Assembly (NCBI GenBank): GCA_002914845.1
Contig: JXTC01000079.1
Location: 510,180 to 574,179 of the forward strand
Reading direction: 5' to 3'
Length of the DNA: 64,000 nt
From: Trema orientale
Taxonomy: Eukaryota; Streptophyta; Magnoliopsida; Rosales; Cannabaceae
Below are positions 11,158-21,883 of the stretch, piece by piece. The notes under the pieces were generated by a model, which worked only from the letters and a program-made list of their open reading frames with translations, was not told the DNA's origin and ran no database searches. Within the stretch, counting starts at the first letter, position 1, and every line of letters starts with the position of its first letter. The translations under genes and the position numbers were made by a program.

Positions 11158-12480
11158 AGTGCTATCAAAGAATATTTTCATGTTAAATTGATTAGATTAA
11201 TCATGCATGACTCTAGTTTTGATAATCTACCCTTATTAGGTGTTCTAGATTTTGGATTATTCATACATGATCTGTGATTTTCATGATATGTTGAATATTA
11301 CGACGTTTTGGAGTTTTTATTTTTAGGTTTTAGGGTTGTTAATTCTGATTATTAAGGCTTAAAATTGTTGATTTGAGGTATTTTTGGTGATTTGGACGAT
11401 TTTCGGATCAGAAAATTTTTTCCAAAAAATCGACCTAGCACTGCGGCACCGTGTTTATAGCGCCACGACGCTAGTGACATAAAGGCAAGTATCGCAGCGC
11501 TGCACATACAGTGCCGCAACGCTTGTAATGCGGTCTCGTGTTCTGAGTTTAACCAGAACACTGAGCGCCGCGGCGCTCTCCATTGAGCACCGTGGCGCCA
11601 CTTTAGTTTTGGGCCAGCGCCGCGGCGCTAGCTTGGCAGCGCTGACCTCTCGGGTACATAAGGTCAATTTTTGGCCCAATTTCAGTATTTTGGTCCATTT
11701 TTAGGTAGAATTGAGTCGTTTTCAACCCAATTCAAGGGGATCTAATCCAAGACTAAGATTAATTACCTCGAAATGAATTTAAGCAACGACCTACATTTAT
11801 CCATTGAAACCTCTGTTTGGATTTTAGAGTCGATAAATGTTATAAACTCAATTGCTTTTGTTTGTGTTTATGAAAATCTGATTTGGCTTGGGCATTTTGG
11901 ATGATTTTCATTATACCATTTGTCTTGTATATTGGGATAGATTCGATAAAGTAATAAGTTGCCAAAGTAACTTCTATTGCATAGTCTTATTTATTCTGAC
12001 ATATGACAATATCGTAAGTTTGTTGTTAATGCAGGTGATTATCGGCCTAAAAGAAGGTGATTATTTGGCACGACAACAAGTACACATGTGATAATAAATG
12101 TGTGACGGTTGTTCGGTTTCTATGTGAGTAATAAATTGGCTCAAAGGAAGGTTTGTTGCTTTACAGTATTTACTGTCAGTGTATGATCATTGCACTTGAG
12201 AGTACCACTTGCAAGTTAATGAGTCGGCTCAAAGGAAGGCTTGTTAATGTTATGCTAGTTATCTTGTGATGGTAGCCCACTTTATATAACAATATGATAT
12301 ATGTTATATTTGCATATTTTTTTGATTAAATTGTATGCCTATATATGACATTTAAGTTATGATCATGTTTAATTTATAGTATTATTTTGTTCTCTGTTCA
12401 GTTTCTGCTGCTAGTATTTCTGCCAATCTGAGTACAACATAAGGACACTTAATGGGTAGATTCTGGTACTATTACTTACG
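11158..12480 (+). other. Copia leader / degenerate gag-position region
   Basis: Between the primer-binding site and the first recognisable pol domain there is no identifiable gag frame. The section 11430-11660 is strikingly GC-rich and built from repeated GCGCCGCGGCGC-like palindromes. Further on, the phrase GGCTCAAAGGAAGG occurs twice (about 12136 and 12227). Confidence 0.6.
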
Positions 12481-12491
12481 TTAGTGTTTTC

Positions 12492-13577
12492 ATGCAGGGT
12501 TACCTATGTAGATGGAAGCCAAGTGATGATGAAAGAGTCATCTATATGGGCGACGGCCAAACAACTGAGGTGGAGGCCATGTGGCATTTTAAGTTATTTT
12601 TGAATTCTAGGAAATATTTAGATTTGTATAAGACTTTTGTGGTACCGTCTTTAAGGCGGAATTTAGTTTCTATTTCTGTATTAGATAAATCTGAATTTAC
12701 GTGTTCTTTCAGTAATAATCTATTTAGTTTTACGCGTGATTCAATTGTTGTTGGTGCAGATTTTCTTAATGACAACTTATATATGTTAAATACTCAACTC
12801 TCCATTAATAGAACTTTGCATGTTAATTCAAGAGGTACAAAATGAAAATTAACTAATAAGGACTCATCGATGTTATGGCACAAATACTTAGGATACATTT
12901 CTAAACAAAGAATTGAACGTCTTGTGTCTGATGGAATCCTTGATCCCCTTGATTTGGCAGACTTTAAAGTCTGCGTTGAGTGTATAAAGGGGAAATAGAC
13001 AAATGTTAGGAAGTTAGGTACCAATAGGAGCTCTAGTATTTTAGAACTGATATATACAGATATCTATGGTCCATTCCTTACAGCTTCTTGGAATGAACAA
13101 CAGTATTTTATCACGTTTATAGACGATTATTCTCGCTATAGATACATATACTTGATTTATGAGAAGTTACAATCATTGGACGTATTTAAGGCTTATAAAG
13201 TTGAGATTAAAAATCAGCTTGATAAGAAAATTAAAGCTGTCAAATCTGATCGTGGTGGTAAGTACTACAGTCAGTATAACTAAATAGGTGAGCAATGTCC
13301 AGGACCCTTTGCTAAGTATTTAGAAGAGTGCGGCATCGTCTTACAATACACTATGCCTGAGAAACCTAGCATGAATGGTGTTGCTGGACGATGCAATCGG
13401 ACACTAAAAGATATAGTAAAGAGTATGATCAGTCATTCCACCTTACCAGAATCACTATGGGGAGACGCGCTCAAAGCTGCAGGATATATCCTTAATAGAG
13501 TACCGAACAAAATAGTTGCAAAAATCCCTTATGAACTCTGGACTGGGCGAAGGCCCAATATTAACCATTTACACATT
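12492..13577 (+). pseudogene. Copia pol remnant: protease-proximal, GAG-pre-integrase and integrase part
   Basis: The frame from 12492 contains the Copia-typical stretch around VPSLRRNLVSISVLD, followed by a GAG-pre-integrase-like segment and integrase core similarity up to about 13577. The region belongs to the fossil at 10670-19837 and is broken. It ends where the LTR-like insertion at 13578-14127 begins. Confidence 0.85.
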
Positions 13578-14127
13578 TAGGATAGGAATATACCTATGTG
13601 ACTTATGCAATCTTTGTGTGAGAATAACTAAATTTAATGAATCTAGTCAATTTATATTAGGAGTAACATATTAGCTTGTCTAGATATTTTTACTTATGTC
13701 TTAGAAAGGAGTTAATAGATACATTCGAATTCTCGATTATTATCTCTAAATGGATGATTGAATAAACTAGTAGTTGGAGGAGTTAAAGGGCAGATTACAT
13801 CCCTAGGTTCCTTATCATTGCTTTTAGAACAAACTTTGTTTGCTTTGTTTCGATTTTAATTCTTGCGTCTTATATTACTATTTACATTTTGATTCTTACT
13901 TAAAACAATCAATTATTATCATTTAGATAAATTGGTAGCTAGTTTCAGTTAGTAGTTAGAAATTACGAATCAAGTACTCTCCGTAGGAATGATACTCTCT
14001 TACTATCTATATTACTTGTTGCGACCCGTATACTTGCACTTTGTGTGTTAGAAATAGTCCAACAACTTCAAAATTATCTACTAACTTTTTCTTTTTTTCT
14101 TTTTCTTTTTCTACAACTTATTTCTAT
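13578..14127 (+). mobile_element. LTR-like fragment inserted in the Copia integrase region (fossil)
   Basis: About 550 bp of non-coding AT-rich DNA separates two parts of the Copia integrase region. Near its 3' end it has the phrase TACTTGTTGCGACCCGTATA, of a kind I associate with the LTR ends of large Ty3/Gypsy (Athila/Tat) elements. A related sequence occurs inverted at 35265-35560. Exact boundaries and target duplication are uncertain. Confidence 0.45.
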
Positions 14128-15479
14128 CTTTGGGTTGCCCTTGTCCACTTAATCTTTACCTTTGCTGAGGCAAGACCTTACAGGCCGAATGAAAAGAAAC
14201 TGGACTCAAGAACATTAAGCTGCTACTTTGTGAGATATTCTGAAAGATTCAGAGGCTATAAGTTTTATGATCTCACAATAAAGTCTTTCTTTGAGATGAA
14301 AAATGCAACATTTCTTGAGGATATTGAGTTTGGGAGGGAAGATAAGATAGAAAAATTGTCTTTGAAGAGGAATTCATTTCTCTAAGGTTAGGGACATTAT
14401 CTTTGAAGAGGAATTCGTTTCTCTTCCTATGGTTGCTATTGACAATGGTCAGGACACTCAGGATCCTATTCCTGATAATATCATTGTTCAAAATGCAATT
14501 ACTCCAGTTGAAGACAATGTTCAGGAGATTCTTCTCCTAATTGAGGCAAATGCTCCTGTAAAGCAAACTCAACAGTCTCAAGAACTAGTGCCTTTAAGGA
14601 GATCTACTAGAGAAAGGAGAAGTGCGATTTCGGATGACTATATCGTATATCTCTGGGAACATGAGTTTGACATTGGGATAGTGGAAGATGATCCAATCAA
14701 CTTCACACAAGTCAAACAAAGTTCCAATTCTCAAAAATGGATCGATGCTATTAATGAGGAAATGAAGTCTATGAGAGACAATGATGTTTGGGATCTCGTC
14801 AAATTACCTAAAGGTTCGAAGTCCATTGGTTGCAAATGGATATTTAAGACCAAACGGGATTTTCAAGGCAATGTTGAGAGATATAAGGCATGTTTTGTCA
14901 CTAAAGGCTTCATTCAAAAGGAAGGTATTGACTTTAAAGAGACCTTCTCTCTAGTTGCTTCGAAGGACTTTTTTAGAGTTATTATAGCACTTGTGGCTTA
15001 TTATGACTTTGAGCTTCATCAGATGGACGTTAAGATGGCATTTCTCAATGGTGACATTGATGAGACGATATATATGATGTAATTAGAAAACTTTGTATCG
15101 GGAGATCTAAAGTCTATAGTCTGCAAACTCAAGAAGTCCATCTATAGTTTCAAGCAGGCTTCCTGTTAATGGTACCACAAATTTCATGAGGTAATCATCT
15201 CGTTCAGTTTCGAGGTGAATCCTGTTGATGATTGTGTATACCATAAGTTTAGTGGGAGTAAATTTATCTTCCTGGTGCTTCATGTTGATGATATACTATT
15301 GGTAAGTAGTGATATAGGCTTACTGCACGATACCAAGAGATTTCTTGCAAAGTTTTTCGAAATGAAAGATCTTGGAGTTGCCTCTTTTGTATTAGGTATA
15401 CAGATACACTGACATTGCTCTCGTGGTATCCTTAGATTATCACAAAAGAGCTATATCAAAAGAGTGCTCAGTAAGTTTG
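14128..15479 (+). pseudogene. Copia pol remnant: integrase C-terminus and reverse transcriptase, first part
   Basis: Similarity runs from the conserved EKKLDSRTLSCYFV region near 14190 through the reverse transcriptase segment from about 14735 (WIDAINEEMKSM, WIFKTKRD, QMDVKMAFLNGD, LHVDDILLV). It belongs to the Copia fossil, is broken in places, and stops abruptly at the solo LTR inserted at 15480. Confidence 0.88.
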
Positions 15480-18053
15480 TGTAATCCCCTAATTTTATGA
15501 GCAATATTATTGTATTTCTTTTGTGTGTATTATTGTGGAATGAGAAATACAATAAAGATTGTATTATATTGTTAAATCTTGCGCACATAATTTACGAGAT
15601 TAATTCCGTGAATGTATTGTTATATCGATTAAATTGGAGCTTAGTCTTGGCAGTTTGAAGTTTGTGTAAATTAATGAGAAGTCATGAACTCTTAGGTAAT
15701 TTAGATGTTTTGAAACATTTTTACTTCATGGGTCAAAACTGCAATATTTTAAAAGGTATAGTTGTAGAAAATTTCGTAGTAAGGACCAACTTGCAAAGTC
15801 AGAATTTTTCACTCAATACACTCAGACTATGTACTTGTATTTGTTGGGGAGTTCAGTTTATGTTGTTTCAACACCTCACCTTTGAGATGTCGCATTAAGA
15901 GAGAAATGTCCATTAAAAATACAAGTTTAATCGATATATCATTTCTTGTACTTCATTTTCCTTCATTCTCTCATTCACACGTTCCCTCTCTCTTTCTCTC
16001 TGTTGTTTTTCTTCCTATTTTTCGTTTGTCACCAGCACAAAAATGTGAGAGTTTCTTGTTGCTTGTTCCAAATTAAAGATTTTAGAGGCTCTAATATTAC
16101 TAATACTTGAAGATTATTGGAGTTTTTGAGTACTAAAGCTTCTAGGTAATTACAGTTTATTTTCACTCAAAGTTTAAAAAAAACTGAATGTTCTTTGTTT
16201 TAGAACACATTCTTAGTTTTTCATGCTAATATGCATATGAGTAATCATAGTAACTGTTATAGGTTAGTGTTCTAAGGTTCTCTTAATCCTTATTTTATTA
16301 TAAAGCTTGTAAAATGTATTTTTGGTCGGTTTGGATGATTTGATTTAGAGTTTTTGCAAAAAAATCGAAATCAGGAATTTTTTATTTTTTACTGAGCAGT
16401 TTCTATATTTTGAGTATTTCGTACTTTTATACTCATCCAAATAAGCTGAAATTTTAGTATGTCATAGTAGACATCTAGCTCTTTCCAAATTGACCTTATT
16501 TGTAAAATTTGGTTAAAAATTGAATTTTCTACAAATTTTCTAAAATGTATTTTTCGTTGCTGTCAGTAAAACAGAGTCTCGTCTCTGGAGTTATTTTTGG
16601 TCGACCAGAATCTATTTTTAATGTCTAAATTAACTCGTTGAGCAGGGGTTGACTTCCAGGGTTATTTTGATCGACCAACTCACTTTTTTAGATCTAGAAA
16701 ATGATCGTTTTAAGTGTTTTTCACTAAAATTGACCGTATTTTAACCTCTAGTACACCTTGAACACTATATTTGAGAGCAATGACTGAAATCAAGTTACAT
16801 TTTATATTTAAGGCTGAGACAAGTTAGGTATTTAATTATAATAGTATTAATATTAAATTAAGTGAGAACTTGGAATTAGGAAAAAACTCCAATTAATCTT
16901 ATGACTGTATTGTGTTATAATATGAATAGTTGTGTGTGAGATTTTGGTGTGAACTATTTTAGTAAAGCTTGAGGTACACCATTTCTAAGTAAGTGCAGTT
17001 ATTTGTTTACAGCATTGAGTAACTAATGGTGCAAAGTTTTATGCTAGAAATATATTTTATCGTGTTTTGCTTATTATACGTGCTAAGTTGATTTTTGTGT
17101 TGCTAAAATGTTGTGCTAGCACATAGTAAAGTACTTATGCAAATACACATATATGCACTTATCAAATGATACATGTAGTGAATTATTACGTACACATTTA
17201 GTGATACTTATGATGAGTCACTAATAGAATTAAGGTAACGATGCTTGTGATGAGTCATTATGTACACATTTAGTGATGCTTGTGATGAGTCACTAATGGA
17301 ATTAACGTAACGATGCTTGTGATGAGTCGTTACGTGCACATTTAGTGATGCTTATGATGAGTCACTAATGGAATTAAGGTAACGATGCTTGTGATAAGTC
17401 GCTATATGCACATTTAGTTATGCTTGTGATGAATTGTTACATATAAACTCCAGTGATGCTTGTGATGAGTCACTATTAAGATAGATTAGCGATGCTTGTG
17501 ATGAGTCGCCTAATGTTGAATAAGAAAATAAAAAGGGTTTAAGACCTATTACTGATTGTTAGCATACTTGTTATGCTTATTTTTATAGCTTTATTGTGCA
17601 TCGTAGATGTCGTGTTAGTTTTGTATAGTTTGCCTATTTTGGAGTTAGGTGTACTGTATGTCCTGCCTTATTAAGCGTTATGCTTATGTAGTTACTCCAT
17701 GCTGTAGGTAAAGGAAAGAACAAGGTTAGCCAGTGATGAGCGGACCAGTCAGCGTGCAATATACATATGGCCTGACCGTGGGAAGAACGAAAATGTTTTG
17801 ACAGTGGCTCAAATTTTATTATCTTTAATTTGGAAGTTATTTTGTATATTTATGTTGTGAACCAACGAGGCATTTGTGAAAAAAATTTTTATCGTAGTTG
17901 TGTTTATATGTTGGAAATTTATTAACATCTCCATATTTTTGTTATATAAAATTTTATGAGTAAAAAAAAAAATTATATGTTTTACTCGGCTTTATTTTTG
18001 GAAATTTTTATAAAATAACAATTTTAATCATTATTAACATGGATGATGTTACA
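15480..18053 (+). mobile_element. Solo LTR (probable Ty3/Gypsy, Tekay-like) nested in the Copia reverse transcriptase
   Basis: The 2,574-bp block begins TGTAATCCCC, ends GATGTTACA and is flanked by perfect copies of the 5-bp duplication GTTTG (15475-15479 and 18054-18058). The outer Copia domains resume exactly at the right boundary. It holds no coding domain. Length above 2 kb and a TGTAA-type start fit the long LTRs of Tekay/Del chromoviruses, but this family call is inference. A 72-bp minisatellite lies inside at 17194-17505. It is younger than the Copia element it interrupts. Confidence 0.85.
17194..17505 (+). repeat. 72-bp minisatellite within the nested solo LTR
   Basis: Units start at 17194, 17266 and 17338 (ACATTTAGTGAT...), followed by degenerate units. 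Each 72-bp unit is itself two ~36-bp halves sharing the core GATGCTTGTGATGAGTC, which occurs about eight times with small changes. Confidence 0.9.
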
Positions 18054-18846
18054 GTTTGGTATAGATAAGTGTACACCAACAGACACTCCAGTGTCTAAGG
18101 TGGATAAATTTAACCTCAGTCAAAGTCCTAAGAATAATATTGATAAAACCATACAACAATTTCCTTATGCTTCGCATGTAGGGAGTCTGATATATGCTCA
18201 GGTATGTACACGTCCAGATCTAGTGTTCATAGTTGGCATGTTGGACAGATATATGAGTAACTCTGGAGTGAATCATTGGAAGGCAGCAAAGAGGGTTAGG
18301 AGGTACTTACAGAGAACAAAGGAATACATGCTCACTTATCAAAGATCGGACATTTTGGAGATCATTGAGTACTCCGACTCTGATTTTGTGGGATGCCTAG
18401 ACAGCAAGAGATCCACATCACGCTATGTCTTTCTTTTAGCTGGAGGAGCTATTTTTTTGAAGAGTGCTAAGCAGATACTCGTAGCTACTTCAATTATGGA
18501 GGAAAAATTGATAGCTTGTTATGAGGTATCCAATCAGAGAATATGGTTGCGAAACTTTATCACTGGGCTGCACGTAGTAAATGGCATTAAAAGGCCATTG
18601 AAACTTTATTGTGACAATAACTTAGTAGTCTTATATTCTAACAGCAACAGGAGCTCATCAAAGTCAAAGCATATTAATATTAAGTTCCTAGCTGTGAGAG
18701 AAAGAGTTCAGAGTCGTTTAGTGTCAATTGAGTATATCGGTACAAACTCCATGATAGCAGATCTGCTCACCAAAAGTTTACCACCTAAAGTCTTTCATGA
18801 GCACACTACTCGTATGGGTGTTGTATTTGATGGTGTGCAGTTTTAG
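18054..18846 (+). pseudogene. Copia pol remnant: reverse transcriptase end and RNase H
   Basis: This open stretch carries Copia landmarks: SHVGSLIYAQVCTRPDL, a DSDFVGCLDSKRSTS RNase H segment, LYCDNN, and a terminal ADLLTKSLPPKVFHEH. It is the last coding part of the fossil at 10670-19837 and follows the nested solo LTR directly. Confidence 0.9.
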
Positions 18847-19349
18847 TGGGAGTTTATAATTTGATTTAGATGCTTATTATATGATATTTGTTTATGTTTG
18901 TATACTGCAGTATTTTGGTTGATGATGGTTTTCATTGTAGACTTTGCTCAATTTTATTATATGTTGTATTTTATATTTTTTTGCTTTCCTATTGTAGTTT
19001 AACATTAAAGTTTGCGGTAATGTACTAAAGGGGAAAAGACTAAGGTCGATCTCAATAAAGTTTAAGGAGGACCAGTTAGAAATAGGCACGGTGAATCACA
19101 TTGCGTGTAATTTCCATGCCACATTCCATATTTGATCTATGTCATTCGGGTGTATTAGTATGGTGATCATTGAGGGTTCTAGTTGCCATCTAAATAAGTG
19201 CAACGACGAGCACTTTGGTTTCGTGCTGATATATCTGATAGACGGAATTGCAACTTCGGAGATATTTGGGAATAATATGGCAGTTTCATGGACATACTTT
19301 AGTTTGCAATATAATTGTATACGATGCATATGTGACCCAAGTGGGAGAT

Positions 19350-19837
19350 TGTTAGGAAATTATATTTCCTATGTTAGGGCACATATACAAAACAATTGTA
19401 TTGTGCCATATTATTTCATAAGGACCCAATATGTGGTTTAATAAAGCTAGATCAGAATATCCAACTGGATATGGATACAAATGTGGATACCCTCTAAGTC
19501 ACCCAGTTGGGTTTAATAGATACCTATCAGGAACTATTTAAAGCACCTATTAGGGTTATGGTCCTTGCAGCCAAATATCATATACGTTCAATTCTCTGTA
19601 ACCCACCATCAGTTACAGAGAGTTCCATCTGAGTGACATTAGACTTTAGGCGGCAGAAGACCAAAACCCTCAATGCATCATCTCTTGTTTACACTTTCAC
19701 CTTCGGTCTCTCCATCTTTAATCCTCTACAGATTAGCCATGGACTCAGGTATATTCAACAAACCCTAACCTGACAATTTAGCATGAATGATTTAGAGTTT
19801 CTATTTGGTTTATTTGCAATTCTAATATCATCTAACA
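19350..19837 (+). repeat. 3' LTR of the Copia fossil
   Basis: Starts TGTTAGGAAATTATATTTCC right after the polypurine tract GTGGGAGAT and ends in CA before TATAG. About 11% diverged from the 5' LTR by eye. Confidence 0.92.
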
Positions 19838-20126
19838 TATAGTTTTAGTTTAATAGTGGATAAACTTTTAGAAAACTGAAGGTATTATCCAAAAACTGAC
19901 CTCCGTTTCCATTAAAACTCATCTACTAAAATAAAAGGACAAAAAAAAAAGATTTACAAATAAAAACAGCTGAGGAACTTGTAACTTAAAAATAAAAAAT
20001 AAAAAAAAAACCTCAAATATCAAAAGTGGCTTTCACCCTAATTTCCTCGATCTCAAACAAAGGACTAGAAAGAAACTACATAGGCTGATTTTGATTGAAC
20101 TAGGCCTAAAATTTGGACATAGTTAG

Positions 20127-20310
20127 GAGCAATTTGGGCCAAAATGACCCTTTTTTTTTTTTCCTGGGCTTTATAGCTAAATGATCGAATTTTGGATCAT
20201 AGTTTACAAAATAGTATTTTTCAAACATTGTTTAAAACTGGCCGAATTTTGAAACTTATTCAAAAATAGCCATTTTCATATTTAATATGTCAAAATATAT
20301 TGATTTANAG
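20127..20310. repeat. Dispersed repeat, copy 1 (unclassified)
   Basis: Phrases such as GGCCGAATTTTGAAACTTAT and CAAAATAGTATTTTTCAAA recur in order at 34020-34330, and a partial match lies at about 36628-36690. It is non-coding and its boundaries are not defined. Confidence 0.55.
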
Positions 20311-20526
20311 TTCTAGATTGAGTAGTCATACGCCCTGGTCTCTTGAGTTGAAAATTCATGTCATAAGCCTACTAAAATGCTCTCTTAGCACAAAATGACC
20401 ATCTTTCTTAAATGAGTGATCTTTCTAGAGTTCTACAATTGTTTGTGAGCCAGACGAGTGAGGAATGAAATGACTTCTATAAGGTTAGCTAAATTGTACT
20501 AAATAGGATCTAATCTTTTAACTTAA

Positions 20527-20575
20527 TCTCTCTCTCTCTCTCTCTCTCTCTCCCCCCCCTCTTTCTTTCCCCTCT

Positions 20576-20609
<34 letters not shown>

Positions 20610-20619
20610 TCTCTCTTTT
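20527..20619. repeat. (CT)n microsatellite, compound
   Basis: Two long CT runs separated by C- and T-rich sequence. Confidence 0.9.
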
Positions 20620-21883
20620 CTTTAATGACTACCATAAAGTTAATGAGGAATTTTTATAATAGCACATTGAAAACTTAAATTTTTCCAAATAACAATTAAC
20701 TAAACAATATTTTCGAGTATAATAGTTTTTACTAAAATTAACCCCACTAATTTTTAAATCTCAATTAGTTAGTAAAAAAAAGGATTTAATTTAAAAGTTC
20801 ATAATAAAAAAATACCATAAAAACGAAACAATTAAAATACACTATTAAAAGCAAAAGTTGAGGCCCTTAAACTGCCGCTCAGCTTAATTTTCTCCACAAT
20901 GATATCACAAATATTGTGACTCCAAGTCATAAGTTGATGACTTAACTAACTTTGTAGCTCATTATGCTTGTAGATGGGCACTTTTTGGTTCTTCACGCAA
21001 TGATCTGCCTATTGCCTCATCTTCCAATTATGTGATGGACTGTAACACAGATTGGACCCTTTGCTTTTGCATGGACTTTGCTCCTTTTCCTTTGAAGCAA
21101 ATCATTTTCCAGCAAAAAGTTCATAAGTTGAAGACATTTCTAAAAAAAACCATCTTAAAAAGTGGTCCTAAAAATATTACTTGAGGTTATTTTACAACTA
21201 GCAATTTCCAAGTATAATATTTGGCTTCTAACAGTGTGTGTGTCTTATTTTTTTTTCTTTTTTAAAGAAACATAGTAATTTAAATAATTTTCTTCTAAAA
21301 ATAACCTTGTTTCGAACTCAACCATGTATGGTTTAGTTTCTTCTTTAAATATTGTCTAGTTTAAGTTCGCAGTTACTTTGCAGTAAAGGTTCGCATTTAC
21401 AGTTTGGTTTACTTTCATCTTTAATTGGGGCTGTTTTATTATCGTAATTAACCGATTGATTTAGGTTCATGTGTACTGACTGGTCTAGGTTCTTGGTTAA
21501 ATGTGACTGGTTTAGTTTCTTCTCTAAATGTGACTAGTTTAACTTCTCTTTACCGTATTAGTTTAGGTTCAGTAAACAAACTTCTGCCAATCAAAGAACA
21601 ATTAGGGGCATATTTGGAACTTGATACAAACAAAGTGCTATAAGCAAAAACATTTTAAGAAAAATTGCTAAAGTTAAAAAAAAGGTCAAAAGTTTACAAA
21701 TTGCTAGCCCAAAACCCAACTTGTATTTAATTTTTAAATCCTAAATTGAGTCAATTTGACGGTTTTGACAACACGCGGGCGTAAGGTCTCATAAGGATTC
21801 AAGTCCCCTTTTAAAGGTTTTGCGCCACTGGGACCAAACATCGAACACTTGAGCTGCACGACCAAGTTGGGGAAAAAGCAGAC

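Larger units (their letters stand above)
10670..19837 (+). mobile_element. Copia LTR retrotransposon, broken fossil with nested insertions
   Basis: Two 488-bp LTRs enclose a primer-binding site just inside the left LTR (TGCTATCAAAG, resembling the initiator-Met tRNA site TGGTATCAGAG) and a polypurine tract GTGGGAGAT just before the right LTR. TGTAG before and TATAG after are a probable 5-bp target duplication with one mismatch. Domains follow Copia order: protease-proximal and GAG-pre-integrase, integrase, reverse transcriptase, RNase H. A recognisable gag is missing. The coding region carries several breaks as well as two inserted elements. LTRs differ at about 54 of 488 positions by eye (11%), suggesting several million years of age. 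Lineage within Copia is not settled. Confidence 0.93.
19843..21883. other. Intergenic upstream of the methyltransferase gene
   Basis: Holds a dispersed-repeat copy at about 20127-20310 (related to 34020-34330), one undetermined base at 20308, CT-rich microsatellites at about 20527-20619, and a degenerate run of GTGACTGGTTTAGTTTCTTC-like phrases at 21300-21580. No gene is seen. The proximal ~150 bp should contain the promoter and 5' UTR of the next gene, but I see no clear TATA box. Confidence 0.45.
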
